64,000 nucleotides of DNA from Ridgeia piscesae (GCA_025642075.2 JAODUO010000537.1:596001-660000), one strand, 5' to 3'; shown: positions 1 through 31,549, numbered from the stretch's first letter. Notes: a model not told the origin generated them from the sequence alone. A program made the numbers and translations.

Positions 1-50
1 ATATAATATTCAATTTTGAATAGCTAAATACAAATATATATATAATATAT

Positions 51-106
<56 letters not shown>

Positions 107-415
107 ACATTGTTTGTTCTGATTTCACCATCGCTTATATAGTTTGTAGAATTCATGAAAATATACCAGAAATTTTTTCTAGCAATGTGTTGGACAAAAT
201 GGCCCATAAAAATGCAGTGTACAATACTGTTCAAAATGACATAATCATTTTGTATACCTTGTTATACCAGAAGACAAAACAATCCATTTTAGAAATGTTT
301 TTACATCAATTAAATGAATAATTTATTAATATAATTCTTTTTTATAAAGTTGTCCCTCAGATAAGAAATTATGCTCAATATGACATGCTATATCACAATA
401 GAAGACCAGAAATAC

Positions 416-458
<43 letters not shown>

Positions 459-990
459 TACTGAAAATAGGATTGTGTTACAAATTGCAATGAAAATTGT
501 TTGTTTAGACAAAAATATCTAAGATAAAACCTGACAGATGCTAGAAGTGGGGGATTTAAAAGCTTAACATAGAATTGTGTGTTACCATTTATTTTATCAT
601 TAATGATTTCAGCCATGCTGAAATTAATGCACAAAACCTTTTTTATCCACCACTGTTTCAGATAGCTGAGTGAACTGGAGCAATGTGGAATGAAATTGTT
701 TTCCCGGTATTTGAAAAGGCAGTAAGAAGATTCAACTACTGAATGTCTTGGTAACAATAGTGACTTCTTATGCGCCAATATCCTCGAAAACGAAGCTTAG
801 TGGAGCAGAAAAAACAAAGGGATTAACCAATCTCGTTATCATGTATGATGCATGATTCATCTATCAATAGATGGATGAAAGTTCTAGGAAGCTAAGGAGC
901 TGGGGATTAGCCAGGGAACTGTCTGCCCATCTTGAAGACAGGCAGACCACTGATTGCAACTGGTCAGACTGGTAAAATTTAGAAGTTGCC

Positions 991-1215
991 ATCAGTTCAC
1001 TAGATTAACTAATGGTTCTAAGTCAAGGGTCCTGATTAATGACTGGCATTGGCTCAACAAACCAAACGGAGCAGTTTTAATTAAATAAATAGCTCCAATG
1101 AGACTGGTTTATCATTGAAAAACTCTAAACTGGCCAATGATGCCTGTGATTGACAAAGACGTTCACAAGCTGAAAGGCATATTTTTGGATAATTCAAGAC
1201 GGGCAAACAAATAGT
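991..1215. repeat. Dispersed repeat, copy 1 of about 230 bp
   Basis: Contains CATCAGTTCACTAGATTAAC, then AGTCAAGGGTCCTGATTAAT and an ACTGGTTTATCATTGAAAA block. The same order of blocks with moderate divergence recurs at 17720-17945. Confidence 0.7.
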
Positions 1216-3239
1216 TCTGGCTAAGGGCCTGCTAAGGAGGATAGGCAGCATTAATGAGACATTCTTAGATGCTAGCATATATTATAAATCTTGACACACA
1301 CAAATGTATCAAGATATATAATCATTGTACTGTTGCCATGTTCAAAAATAGTTCTTCAGCTAGACTTACACTACTAACAAGTTGGTATAATTTAAACGTT
1401 TTTCAGAAGTAAACTGATCACACATGTGGTCAGTTGGTTTATAGTCATACACTGTTGCCTGAAGATTTCCATCCTTTTGATATGATTATTAAAAAGGGTG
1501 TGCCTGGTTTATTTTTATTTTACACACCCAACGCAAACACAGTAGTGGGTTGTTAACATGGCCAGCCATTAATAAATGTATTGGTTTGCCGGACGCTCAC
1601 ACAGACAAACAGGCGTAGCTGTGAGCGTAGGGCTGACCTGTTGTGTAAGTTGTTGGTGTGTCCATTCATGCAGAGTGAGACTGGTCAGGCAGTGTTTGTG
1701 CCATTCATGCCGCAGTGTCATTTGTTTTCTACTACACTTGTACAGATCGTCTGATGTGATGTGCCAAGACTCTCGTGTCCCGCCAGATCCCGCCTTGTCT
1801 TTCTCCTCATTCATATCCCCAGCCGGTCTTATCTCTCCCAAGGTTCGTTTCCAATTCTGGACATTTACAATGAGTCTATCACCTAATTAGCTTATCAGAG
1901 GGGATCTCAATTTGTGCGTTATTTAATGATTCTCTGTGGGAATTACCACAACCTGGGATGGTTGAGTGATTTGTCATGACACACACTGGACAGTCACGTA
2001 CACTGGGGTTGTATTGGCCGTTAATAGCTAATCGTGTGTTCAGTCAAGTGGATCACTGTGATCTGTTTCGCACCAGGCTGTGACACTGACCTCGTATTCT
2101 ACCAGAATCTCAGACCGAGACGTCGTTTACCGAGCTGGCCCGGTGAGGCGTGACCAAGCCACGTCTTTCATGGTCGGTGAGCACGACCGACCGCACTGAC
2201 AAGCTAATCATGGCACAGCACAATACAGGTTATTTCCGTTTTACCTGGAAGTCGAACAATGACAGGACCCATTAATGTGAACCGGGTGTCACGGAGTCAA
2301 TTGTACCGGCAGAGTCCTATACACGATGCCATCATAACTAGTTCACATGTTCCAGTTTCGATGCCATGCTAACAACCCCTCCAACCAAAACGTGTATATT
2401 TTGGGCGAAGTCCTCATCATTACAAGCTGACCGTGGGAATGCACTTTCAATGGGTTCACATCAGTACTAGGGCTGGTTACGAGAACCAGCATAGCAGCTA
2501 TAGACCTATTCACTCGGGGAAGCTTTCACACAACTTGAGGCAGCCACAATTACAAAGACCTATTTATATAATAGGTGAAGTTGACTCAACAGGCTAATTT
2601 GTATATGTGATTATTTCTAGTCGTGTCACCCACTGACCCGGCCTGTCATGGATGTCCCCGTGGGACGAGGTGTCTACTGTGACATATTAACATCAGGTGA
2701 CCTTCTCTCTCTATGAGTCATTCTCCGTTCATTCAACCTGTCCCTTCACCTGTCTATGACCTTACTTCTGGACTCGTACAATGTGGGGTGGTGTGATCCA
2801 CCCCCTCGCCAACATCTAACATCCCTTGTCACCCAGTACTGCCCTCTATATTCACTCACATGCATCATCAACCAGGAAGTAAAAAGTAGTTTTGGCAGAA
2901 AACCTTTTTGCATTAAACATTAGCTAGATAAACATATCAATAATTAAAAATAAAATTTTGGAGTATTATAATAATGTTAATTTTATATAGCGCATATATC
3001 CATAGTGTTCACAGCACTTTACATGTTACTTCATTAAAATGTACAATATAAATAGTAAACATTTGACAAATTTAAATAAAAATGTAATAAAATTAAATCC
3101 ATATAAAATAAATATTGTCATTATTGTTCAACAAAAAAATAAATAAAAAATAGTCCTTATTTCTCAATGCAAAATGTTTAACCTTCCCCAGTCTGTTGTC
3201 AAAATATAGTTATTAAATTATAGCTTTATTTTCAAACAT

Positions 3240-3470
3240 AATTTGATATGCTATGTCAAATGACAGGTGAGGTTATACTTTCTGACCTGCCAAAATGACA
3301 AATGTTAATAGCTTGTAAACACGGTAAGTGCCTTGCATCTAGTGTGACATTCACGACTTTAGTGATCATTGTCTTCTGTCATCTCCTGCCACGTAATGTC
3401 ACGCAAGCAAATAAACTTACAACTGAATACATTTTATCTCTGTTTTATCAGTAATTAGCTACCTGGTATT
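3240..3470. repeat. Duplicated segment, copy 1
   Basis: Carries GGTTATACTTTCTGAC, TGTGACATTCACG and CATTTTATCTC...GTAATTA blocks that recur in the same order at 4183-4394. Between the copies (about 3700-4080) lies a degenerate array built on phrases such as GTCTGCTGACAGAAACCAGT and AGCACTTAACACAA, with a period of roughly 60 bp. Confidence 0.65.
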
Positions 3471-4182
3471 TAAAATGTACCATTTGGCATCAATTCAGAA
3501 GCAAATTTGTGGGATATTCTGTCGTGACTTTCCAATATTTATCAAATCTGACATTATTGCTCTGTCAGAAAATGCTCAAGTATTTAACATACAATAAATA
3601 TTTCAAATGTCTGCTCCAAAATGAATCATTCTTGTACTTCTTGACCAAAGAATGTTGTTGATCATTCCAGCAAAATACCAGTCAGGTATTTGAAACATTA
3701 AGCTTTTAGACGGTCGACACAAACATCTATCACAGACAAGTCAAGTACTCAATCATATGAAATGCCTCTGTAAATTGACAGAAATCAGTCACACATCTGA
3801 CACAACCTGATTAGTCAAGACAGACCTTTGCTGTTTGTTGACAGAAACAGTCGAGCACTGATATGAGCAGAACCTCAAATGTCTGCTGACATACATCAGT
3901 CAAGCACTTAACAACATCAAACATTTTACACTACAAGAACATCAGATGTATTCTGACGGAAACCAGTCGAACTATTAACACAACCAGAACCATAAATGTT
4001 TGCTGACAGAAACCAGTTAAGCACTTAACACAATCAGACTCTCAGATGTCTGCTGAAAAAAAATCAGTCATGCACGTCCATTAGATGTCATGCACTTGAC
4101 ATATCCAGAATCAGTTGTACCAATGCATTCCTGATGAACTAGAATATGTAACAACTCTAAATGTTTCTGTTTGGCAAACAAA

Positions 4183-4394
4183 TAGTTTGATATGGTAGGT
4201 TATACTTTCTGACTTGTCACAATGAAAGACGTTAATAACGTGTAAACATGTCAACTGTCTTGTTTCTGGTGTGACATTCACGCCTTCGATGGTCTCCATC
4301 TTCTGCCGTGCCATGCTACGCGATGTCACGAAAGCAATAAATTTACAACAGAGGACATTTTATCTCGGTTTTATCCGTAATTAATTACCTGCAG
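4183..4394. repeat. Duplicated segment, copy 2
   Basis: Direct, diverged copy of 3240-3470. Confidence 0.65.
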
Positions 4395-6948
4395 ATAACA
4401 ACGGAAGACCTGCAAATATACATTATAACAGAAACCAGTTGAAAACTAGAAACACCTTTTATGTGTTTCTTACAGAAATCTGTGAAGGGGTGAAACTGAA
4501 ACAGTTGACACCTTGGTCATCTGACACACTGCCACAGTGGCAGTGTTCACAGCTTCACTGTGTGTCTCGCCCCACCCCATAAAATTACCCGATGGACTTT
4601 TTATTTGAAAAATGGAGAGGTAGTATATAATGAGTATCGGCAGCACATGGCCACCTGTCCTAAGTGCATGAGAAATCCTGGATCTACAAAGGATAGGTTT
4701 ACTTTTGTCACCAGTTCAATGAGACAGACTTGATGGAATGCATAGGGCTGTCCGTGAAATTAAACAGACACACCCATTTTTAAAACGGTGGCCAACCCTT
4801 ACATCTCCTTGGGCTATCTCCAACATCTTCCACTCTCCAGCTTTCAAACAAACACCTGCCATTGTCACATTTAACCTTCGTTAGGTGACACTACAAACCA
4901 ATCAGAAAATATACCCTCTTGAAAAAATCTCCATCCATGTGACCCAATGGAGTTTGCCTATCAAAATGAGTGGTGGACAGCGGATGACAACTCCCTTCCA
5001 AGTGAAAATAGAAAGGTTTACAAAGAAGGATGCTTGAACTAAACCTTCATTAAATGTGGAAAGTCCTTTACAACTAAGCACTTAAAATGCACACGTAACA
5101 GGTTTTTACAAGCAAATATATATTAAATTCTGAAACTGGACTAACGGAGATCCAGTTTGAAATTGAGACAATCCATTTTTATTAACTTCACTTTGACATT
5201 TGTTTGCATATGACATTTTATAATGTCTTCTTTAAGTTTATATACCACTAACATCTAAAATCAGCATGACTGACCTACAAGGCAATTACCCAAGTGATCA
5301 TAATTTATAATGATCATCATGTTAGTGACATATGATTGTTAATGGGACACTCCCGGGCTTTTCAGTGAATATTGTATTGTAATTGATGTGCTTACCATGG
5401 TCAAAATAAATACTGCCTGTCTTTGAGAAGAGTTTATCTCATCAAGGACTACATGGCATTATTAGCCATCAGGGGCACTGCTAAACTGGCATGACTATTA
5501 CTATTTTATTGTTGCCACTATATCAACAAATCTTTAGGGCCGCGAGTAGTATGTGTGTTACAGTTATATACAGAAGTGCACAGTCTAACTTTACACTATA
5601 CCACTTTAACCACGGGCTATGGTTTCAACCAAAGCAGTACATAATGTCTACACCTACACCAAATTGTCTAAGCAAGTATATTATGTGACATTATATGGTT
5701 AAATAAGCAAATAACTGAACAGAGCTTCGCCTATTTTAGGGCTACTATTCCCCTTAAAATTATGGTATGCAATTTGATTATGCATACACTTGAATCTGTT
5801 TAATATAACTGGAATGTGACATATATAAGGTTGCCTATTACTAGTAATACTAATGTATTTTTAATTACTTATCCCACTTGGTAGATTTTTTTGCTGAATA
5901 AAAAATAATAGAAAGAACTAGAACTACCAATGTGAGTGGCAGAACAGTAGACATTTTAAGGCCACCAGGAGGCCTTGTTAATATCAGGAACTCTTTCAGA
6001 CCAAAATAGTGTAAGTTTGCAATGTCACAATTGTATACCAAAGTGCACAACAATCTGTGTTCTTATCCTGTTAAGTAGAACCCATCTCCACGTATATGAC
6101 CAATCCTTCTCACTGAAACTTATTCATAACAATACTAGATAACTGAAACAGGATCGCAAAACTAAAACGAAAAACTGGCATGATCACAGGTGCTTGTCGA
6201 GCAGGTGTGACGAAGTGTAACATTACATAGTAAAGGTAACATGTCCTCGATGTTTACCATTGACGTCAGGTAATATATGCATGCCTGGGGGAGTGGCATT
6301 CTGTCTGTTGACCTGTAAATAAGGTGAGGGTCCCGCTTACAGGACACGGCACATAACTCACTTCAGCTGGACTTAAACATTGCAATGTAAGTAGTCTCCA
6401 CAACAGACAGCTGGATACGTAGGCGTCTGTTGCCGGATTTGTCATCGCGGAACACCTACAGGTGGGCAACATAGCAAGTGTCCCAGTATATGACCAAAGG
6501 GTGGTGTACTTATGTGTGTTAAGGTCACATGTCCTGGTTGCCGCCTATCTGACGACTTACACAACCTCATGAGTGATCATGCTGCTCATAAATGCGTCGT
6601 CTGATAAAGTAAGTAAGGGCAATCCTGCTTTCTGGACAAGATTCCCGTAGCCGGGTCACACTGCCCGCAGCTGTTGGGGGACACGGAGTTGTTTACCCCC
6701 AAATACTGGGGTAGATAAATAGCAAGTGGCACAGTTTAGACACTCGGCCAGCGAGGCAATTTGGACAAACTAGTGAAGCCAAAATATCAACATATATACC
6801 GGTATATATAATGTTAGTGCCGTTTTGACAAACAGCCAGTTTACTTATGTGTACACTACAGGTTGGATTGGTTGTACAGTCAGTGGGACAGTTTGGATAC
6901 AGCCATTGGGATGGTTTGAACACAGCTAGCGGGATGGCTTGGACAAAC

Positions 6949-7512
6949 AGCCAGTGGGACAGACTGGATTGGATGTATCTCAGGGTACTTCCAGTGGGAC
7001 AGATTGGACACAGCCAGTGGGACAGACTGGATTGGATGTATCTCAGGGTACTCCCAGTGGGACAGATTGGACACAGCCAGTGGGACAGACTGGATTGGAT
7101 GTATCTCAGGGTACTTCCAGTGAGACAGATTGGACACAGCCAGTCGGACAGACTGGATTGGATGTATCTCAGGGTACTCCCAGTGGGACAGATTGGACAC
7201 AGCCAGTGGGACAGACTGGATTGGATGTATCTCAGGGTACTTCCAGTGGGACAGATTGGACACAGCCAGTGGGACAGACTGGATTGGATGTATCTCAGGG
7301 TACTTCCAGTGGGACAGATTGGACACAGCCAGTGGGACAGACTGGATTGGATGTATCTCAGGGTACTTCCAGTGGGACAGATTGGACACAGCCAGTGGGA
7401 CAGACTGGATTGGATGTATCTCAGGGTACTTCCAGTGGGACAGATTGGACACAGCCAGTCGGACAGACTGGATTGGATGTATCTCAGGGTACTCCCAGTG
7501 GGACAGATTAGA
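6949..7512. repeat. 63-bp minisatellite, about nine copies
   Basis: Each 63-bp unit contains two related halves that begin CCAGTGGGACAGA(C/T)TGGA. Shorter, more diverged units of about 28 bp continue on both sides (about 6720-6948 and 7513-7620), so the 63-bp unit is a higher-order repeat. Because 63 is divisible by three, several frames on both strands stay open; none is supported as a gene. Confidence 0.95.
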
Positions 7513-9203
7513 CGCAGTCAGTGGGATGATTTGGACATAAAGCCAGTAACAGGGATTGAACACAGCTGGGGGATGGTTTGGACAAACAACCAATTGGACA
7601 GATTGGACACACAGCAAGACATTTAAAACAAACCCACTGTCATCTGGATTCGCAATAAATCGTTGAGACAACACACAATACATTTAACAAGACAATTTCA
7701 GCCATTTGTTGAAATCATACAACAAATTATCATATTTAATTTGCAATTAATTCATTACAATTGACAATATACACAAGTCAGATTACCGCAATCTGATTTC
7801 CAGTTACATAACCATTCATTCCAATTAAATACAATAAAAACAGTTAAAGTAGATATAAAAGGTATGAGCACCGACTACATTAACAAAGGAACAAGTTGGA
7901 CAGAGCTGTGCTAATTTCATATTTATAATTATCTCAATAGGCCATTCAAATGGAATTACATTGTGATGGAATTGGACAATACATCATGTTATGTTATCTG
8001 AACACATTGAAGATATATTTTCTGATGACTTTCTTAGTTTTGAACCTTACATATATGTATATGGCCGTTCCCTCTATAGTCTACATTACACTTGATTCTT
8101 GGCTCTGTGTGTCTCTTGTTTATATATCATTCACCGCTCATGGATATACTGAATATCAATAGTGCACATTGTTCCTGCTAACATCACATGTCAGTAAAAG
8201 GTCATCTTAACCTGATATGAAGATAACACTCAACAAAGCCCAGTTAAAGTGCACGCTTAAAGGAGGCATGACAGTAAAGTTCTAAACAAACAAGCCTGCC
8301 ACAACCATTATGAATTCAGGCAACAACATTGAAACAAAGAACGCAAATAGCCTTGTGAAATTACATAAATACACACCGTTTTGCACATGCCTGAGCAGAG
8401 GTAATGTAACACATTTGTGAGCCCTTGCCAAGGCTATTTCGCAAGTTTCAACAGAGTCTTAGTAGATTTTAAAATCAGAACGAAATCAGCTGAAATGAGG
8501 TTTCAGTGTAAAGCACCCAGATGCTGCAATGCAGCCTTTTCAAAATACTTGATATATAATTATTAGTTAACTCTTTCTAAAAATGTTTGCTTCATTTACT
8601 GTTTTTGTTATCAGAAACTGAAAATGGTGACAAACAATGGAAGAGTCTTAAAGCTCTTGGACAGCCAATTACTAAGCTGGTTATACTAACTTTCCTTTCC
8701 AAGTATTGGATCAGCACCAAAACATTTAATGGCAGTGCAGCTCACGTGAGGCACAGTGGCGCCACATGGTGCATACATCTGAAACACTTAACTACTGTAA
8801 GACAGCAGTCATCTGAACACCGACCCTGCATGTGCAGCCGGCATGGAATGTGCTCGCTTGAAACTAGCTGCCCTCTCCTCCCCCCATATACACACATGCA
8901 TAAACACACATCACGTGCAGTGAACTATAACGTGTCCAGTAGTCCCTCTACACCACGGCAACCGTCTCACCCCGCAAGACTGACTAGCAACAACTTTAAC
9001 AATTTACCGAATTAACCATAACAAGTAGTAAAAACCATATCTTCAACATTCGCAACTGATTGTAATCGCCCTAGTGACTGATACCTGCTTTCTGTCCTTG
9101 TAACGTCAACCATAAGTTATGGTCCATAAATGTGTAATGTCAGCAGTGACTAACTTCCACAGTGACAGAGAAATGCTGCTGGTTCAGTCTGTAGTCGCTG
9201 GTC

Positions 9204-25992
<16,789 letters not shown>

Positions 25993-26383
25993 ATTTTCAG
26001 TTATTACAAAGTTATTGAACCCTACCGCCTACCAAAACGACTATTTTCATAATTCATTCCCACCATGCAGTTGGAATGCGAACACGTCACGTGCCACAAA
26101 TGCAATCTGAAGAATATTGAAATTGCAGTGCGCAACTGTCAATCTATATGGACTTGTATACAACACTAAAATAAGGTATAATCTATATAAAATGAATGCA
26201 AGTTTTATGTAGTATGCATGTTGTTATATTTAGTATTGGCGCCCGTGCTTAGAATTTAGTAGTATCGCTTGTGCTTAGCATTCTAATAATTAACGACTAT
26301 ATAATAGTCACTATTGGCTTCTTTACGACGTATCCCATTCAGATTCAGAGTGGTCCATAATTATGCTTATCTAGCCATCAATG

Positions 26384-26403
26384 CAATTAATTATATATAT
26401 ATA

Positions 26404-26469
<66 letters not shown>

Positions 26470-26475
26470 TATATA
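26384..26475. repeat. (TA)n microsatellite
   Basis: Long (TA)n, followed by a short segment with a tRNA B-box-like inverse (GGATTGGAACCCC at 26498). A second (TA)n tract lies at about 26775-26840. Intergenic, upstream of raver. Confidence 0.95.
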
Positions 26476-26783
26476 GATATTCAGGTTAGGTCTCAGGATT
26501 GGAACCCCAAAGGTGCAGTGTGCATAAGGATACGTTCCAACATTGCACTATCACAGTTCTCATCTATAAGGGGAAATAGTGCAGTGCATATCACCTTTTA
26601 GCCTTCAGCTTTGGTAAACAATTATAAGTGATTTAAGACTAGGTAAATTTGTAGACTAAGGGAGAAAGTCCCTAACTAAAAAACGGTGATAAGTCAAACT
26701 TATATAATGTAGTCACCTTACCGACAGTTCCCACAGCTGAGCCTGTGCTATAGATCATTGCATCATATCGTTGGACTATATAT

Positions 26784-26843
<60 letters not shown>

Positions 26844-28883
26844 TGATTACAAGGGGACTCTGAGACTGGGCAACCATGGTCTCAGTATACACTGCCCAGA
26901 CTTGCTGAAGAGAGCACCCCGGGCTCCTGGTGATGTGTGGATAGATCACACCGTAATGTAATTCAACTATTACGAAACTAATCAGATATTGATTTGCGTA
27001 AGGTAATCAGTCGGCTTATAAAACGTAGCCTTTTGGACGTGTCATAACGAGAAGCAGACACTGGAAGAAATAACTCATTTCTGAAGAATGCCGCACAGTA
27101 CGTATCCCACGAACAATTAATTAAATTTCAAAAACCTATTTTTATGTGATTTTTCTAGTTGCCCTGGATACCAAAAGCTAAGTTACCCTACGGATAAGCC
27201 TGACAACAATTAACAGTGTTGCTTTTGTGTATATGCATGGGTGCGTGCAATGTGCGTGCGTACGTGCGTAGGGGAAGCATATGTCTGCCTTCCGACTAAA
27301 TACCAGGGCAGCTGCCCCGCTCCGACCCCATCGCGTCTATATGTTTACGGTACTGAAAAACAGCAGTGCCTAATAATAACTTTAAGATTAAGTTAACCGA
27401 CAGGCCTACGTTTGATATACTAATTTCTGATGGGAGACGTTTACACGTCTAACAACAATTGCCGTACATTTCTATCACAAGCAGTATATGGTGTAGACAT
27501 AGTCGAGTCAGTGACACAGGTCAGCAAGTTTTATCGCAGAACGTCGTCGTTTTATTATTACAATACACGGATAATTTCACTACATGTATATCCGCATGAC
27601 ATTGTTACATTAAACACATGAATATATCGCTTAGATGCGTCGTGTTTTCTTTCGATACATAGCGACCGTTACATGTATTCGTTCAGTCACATCACGTGAC
27701 CCGCAGGTATGTACATCGGCGCAGTCCGTACAGAACACAGGCGAGAATGGCCACAATCCGTTAATTAAAGTTTTATAATGTTGAACCAAGTGAAAATGAG
27801 GGTGTCTGAGTCACGTAAGGAACCAGTTCAGACGTTTCGCGCCGCACAAACACGTGTCGTTGTGCATCGTCCGTAGCGAGCCGTCAAACATTTTGTAGAT
27901 ATTGTTGACTCGACGAGTACATCACTCGGGTCCTGGCGCGTCTCCCGCGCCGTTACTCTGGGTGAGCGACGTGAGCCACGGAGCCAAGCCGACGGTGCCG
28001 GTCCAGAACGTCGAGAGGTCCAGAACGTCGAAGGATAGCGGATCATGTCAAAAGGTTAGCTGTTCATGGCGAAGGTTAGCCCGACATTGCGGCCCGCGGC
28101 TAGCCATGTCTGGAATGTATATCCGGTCAAGGATGTCGTTCCACCTCGTTTTGAGTGTTGTTTATGGACTTCTTACATGCGTGACAAAGGTTAACGTCTA
28201 CTGACTGTGACCTGCGTAAACATGGTGATTGCCGAATTAACATATGAGTGAACCATGCATATTACAGTTTATGGTAATAATTTATTGATGCGCTTCCTTT
28301 CTTGCAATTATTATTAATAAACATAACAAAACCTCACAATCATCGTTACTTGTACTTTTTTTTATAAACAGTGTTTTTTAATGTCCTTGTCTCAGAGCGT
28401 TGTGCATGTTATGGCTTCGTTACAGCCATGGTTTTCAATGCAGTCTATAGTAGGCCTACGTGAAGCATTAAATACAAATCCCCGCGTCTTCGTGACATAT
28501 AACTCTGGCAGTTTAAGATATATGTAACTGTCTACTAGCTGAATGTATTGCATGTAACGTGCCCGAATTGGCATAGTTTGTAGGCAGGCCCTATATTTTG
28601 AAAACAAATTAAAATAAAGCTGTATTTTAGATACATACGGTTTAAATTGTGTATGTGATGTAGATAGCCCATAGAGGTAGTGTGTACAATAAATTCGTCA
28701 GGGGATGGTTGTGGATCACACTTTTATAATGGCATATATTTACGTCTATTTGGCATGTATGGAACACACTTTTATAGTGGTCCTATTGGAATGTTTTGTA
28801 GAATTATATATTTTTTAAAGACACATATACACAATAAGCAGTGTTATGGCATTTGTTAGCCAAGCTTATGCGAGAAAGTAAAA

Positions 28884-29186
<303 letters not shown>

Positions 29187-29429
29187 ACGGCAGTACTTAA
29201 GTCTACCGGCTTACTTTGTCCAAAGACTCAGTTGTATTCGGGTTATTCTAAATTTGTGATTCGACAAAATCCACGCCAACTATCAATATATGTAATATTT
29301 CAATAAACATGATACGCCAAAACAATTATGTCAGTGCTGCATGTTACGGGACAAAATATAGTTTACTTTTCCAATAATGCTACATCCATTAAGATATAAA
29401 CTAAATAAAACTTGAACATGAAATTATTA

Positions 29430-29640
29430 CTCCCGCCCTCTCTCCCTCAGCCCTCCCTCTCTTCCTACCTCCCTCCGTTCCTCCCTCCCTCCCTCTCTCC
29501 CTCTCACTCCATCTTCCTCCGATCCTCCCTCCTCTGTCTCTGCGTCACAATATATCTATCCAGTTTTCCTTATTCTTTCCCACTCTTCTCTGTCCGTCTA
29601 CACCCCTTTTCCTCCACGTTTTCGCCCGCCACTCGTTTTT
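29430..29640. repeat. Pyrimidine-rich (CCCTCCCT-type) tract
   Basis: Almost pure C/T on the plus strand with CCCTCCCTC repeats. No gene seen. Confidence 0.85.
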
Positions 29641-30324
29641 TTTGGTACCCATTCTCTCATTCTCATTAAGGCGCACATGGATTCAGTCATGGCTAGTTGC
29701 ACATATCTACACGAACGTCGAAGCTATTTATGCCATACATACAAAGCAATTGTGTAATACCTGCCATGCTTCATTGACATTATCACAGTTTAACACAGAC
29801 AATGCAATCCGTCAATTGGTGTTGGCCATTCTTGGCATAGCTTGCGGCCGCCTAATGGTTTTGCTGCTACGTCAGAACGCAGGGGATGACAACAGGTAAC
29901 TTCGCCATATCGGTGACTAGCACGTTAACAAATGATTGAAGGGTGCAACGACCAATAGCATGGAATCGTTAACAGTGCAAGGCCAACTTCATCTGTTTCT
30001 TGGTTTGTTCGATTGGGGTCGAGTGCAGCAGACGATGCACGTTTGACGCTCAATGTAGTGTGACAGTTGGTCTCAACTAAGCTGCACACAAGGTGCAGTT
30101 TAAGGTGTCAGCAGACACTAGGATATCAACAGATGCCGAAACACAACGAGGACGGGCACAGTTTGAACGATGCAATTACTCGAAGGTATGAACGTTTATG
30201 GTGTGTGGTGGAAAGACAACTAATGCTCGTACGTTCCATTATTGTTATATAATCATATTCGTGATTCAATGCATGTTGCTGTTGTAATCCCCTCTACCAT
30301 AATTTTACCTTTAACAGCATCACA

Positions 30325-30519
30325 AAATTACAATGTGTTCAGAATTGCTTAGCAAGGATTGAAACTAGGTCTCCATGTTTTATTCGTTATATGCGGCTTC
30401 TAAAGTCATTGCATTGTCTTCCTGTCCGATATCGTATTATCTTTAAAATCTTTAAATTCATTGCTTACTCCGATGAGAAAGGTTGCATAGCTTCGATCAT
30501 TTCTAGTTTTTGTTCCTAA
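30325..30519 (+). mobile_element. LINE reverse-transcriptase fragment
   Basis: The plus frame reads KLQCVQNCLARIETRSPCF, then LLKSLHCLPVRYRIIFKIFK, ending in a stop at 30517. LQxVQNxxARxxTR...LKSLHWLPVxxRIxFKI is a standard motif of the region after the RT domain in jockey/CR1-type LINEs. It is a short degraded fragment, followed at once by a tandemly duplicated segment. Confidence 0.75.
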
Positions 30520-30542
30520 ATTCAATACCATTGTTGGGACAA

Positions 30543-31300
30543 GTGCTTTTGCCTGTTTAAGCTAACACGTATGTGGAAAACAAAATTATGATCACTACGC
30601 TGATCGGTGTTGATAATATCTTAAATAAAATAAATTAGCTTAGTCTACATCTGTTATATGTTTATTATTTTATGTTATGTATTCTTGTTTACCAATTTGA
30701 GTTATATGGAATTTTGCGAATTATGTATCAACATTTAAAGTAATTCCTTGTTACATTTTATGAAGGACAAAATGGCGACGATGTGTGCGCCATCTTGGTT
30801 TCACGTCGCCTGTTGTAAAACATTTCTATCCATAAATCTGCATGGATGAATAATTATAGGTTCACATGTTAACATGTTTAATGTGTCATATGATATATAT
30901 ATAACATATAAACGATGTGTTTGCCTGTTTAAGCCAACACGCATGTGGAAAACAAAATTACGATCACTATGCTGATTGGTGTCGATAATATCTTTAATAA
31001 AATAACTAAAGTTGTCTTACTCTACATCTGTTAATTATATGTTTATTATTTTATGTTATGTATTCTTGTTTACAAATTTGAGTTAAATGGAATTATACGA
31101 ATTATGTATCAACATTTTAAACTAATTCCTTGTTACATTTTATGAAGGACAAAATGGCGACGATGTGTGCGCCATCTTGGTTTCACGTCGCCTGGTGTAA
31201 AACATACCTATCCATAACTGTGCATGGATGAATAATTATAGTTTCACATGATAACATGTTTAATGTATCATATGATATAATATAGCATATAAACGATGTT
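30543..31300. repeat. Tandem duplication with a 372-bp spacing
   Basis: GCCTGTTTAAGC starts at 30551 and again at 30923; the following approximately 370 bp, including ATGGCGACGATGTGTGCGCC, are repeated with few changes. Two copies only. No ORF of note. Confidence 0.85.
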
Positions 31301-31549
31301 TAACGCCATTATACAATACAAATAACTTCACTGGAAATAGTTATATCAGTTTAAGTTAAGACAAGTTGACACCACAATCTCGCCACTCAAACACTATATG
31401 GTATATAAAGAAAGGAAATTGCTACTATAATTGTAACTGATGTGTATTCGATGCCTCGTGGCAAAGGGTGTATCACGTGATGCTCGCAATATGGAGGGTC
31501 ACATCCGGCAATGGAACGCCGGGCTTAGGGGCAGATACTCCCTCCCTTT

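Larger units (their letters stand above)
1..9203. other. Intergenic region downstream of raver, no gene recognised
   Basis: Contains (CA/TA)n tracts at 50-102 and 418-450, the dispersed repeat at 991, the duplicated segment pair at 3240/4183 and the 63-bp array. ORFs here are at most 142 codons (8587-9015) outside repeats and show no family motif. Part of 8600-9203 is probably raver 3' UTR. Confidence 0.6.

Noticed and set aside
8587..9015. 142-codon plus-strand ORF downstream of raver
   Set aside because: No recognisable motif and unremarkable composition; it lies antisense to the likely raver 3' UTR.
27828..28204. Possible exon or selenoprotein with in-frame TGA codons in a CpG-rich stretch
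   Set aside because: Stops are about as frequent as expected by chance for this base composition, and no family motif or convincing splice pair was found.
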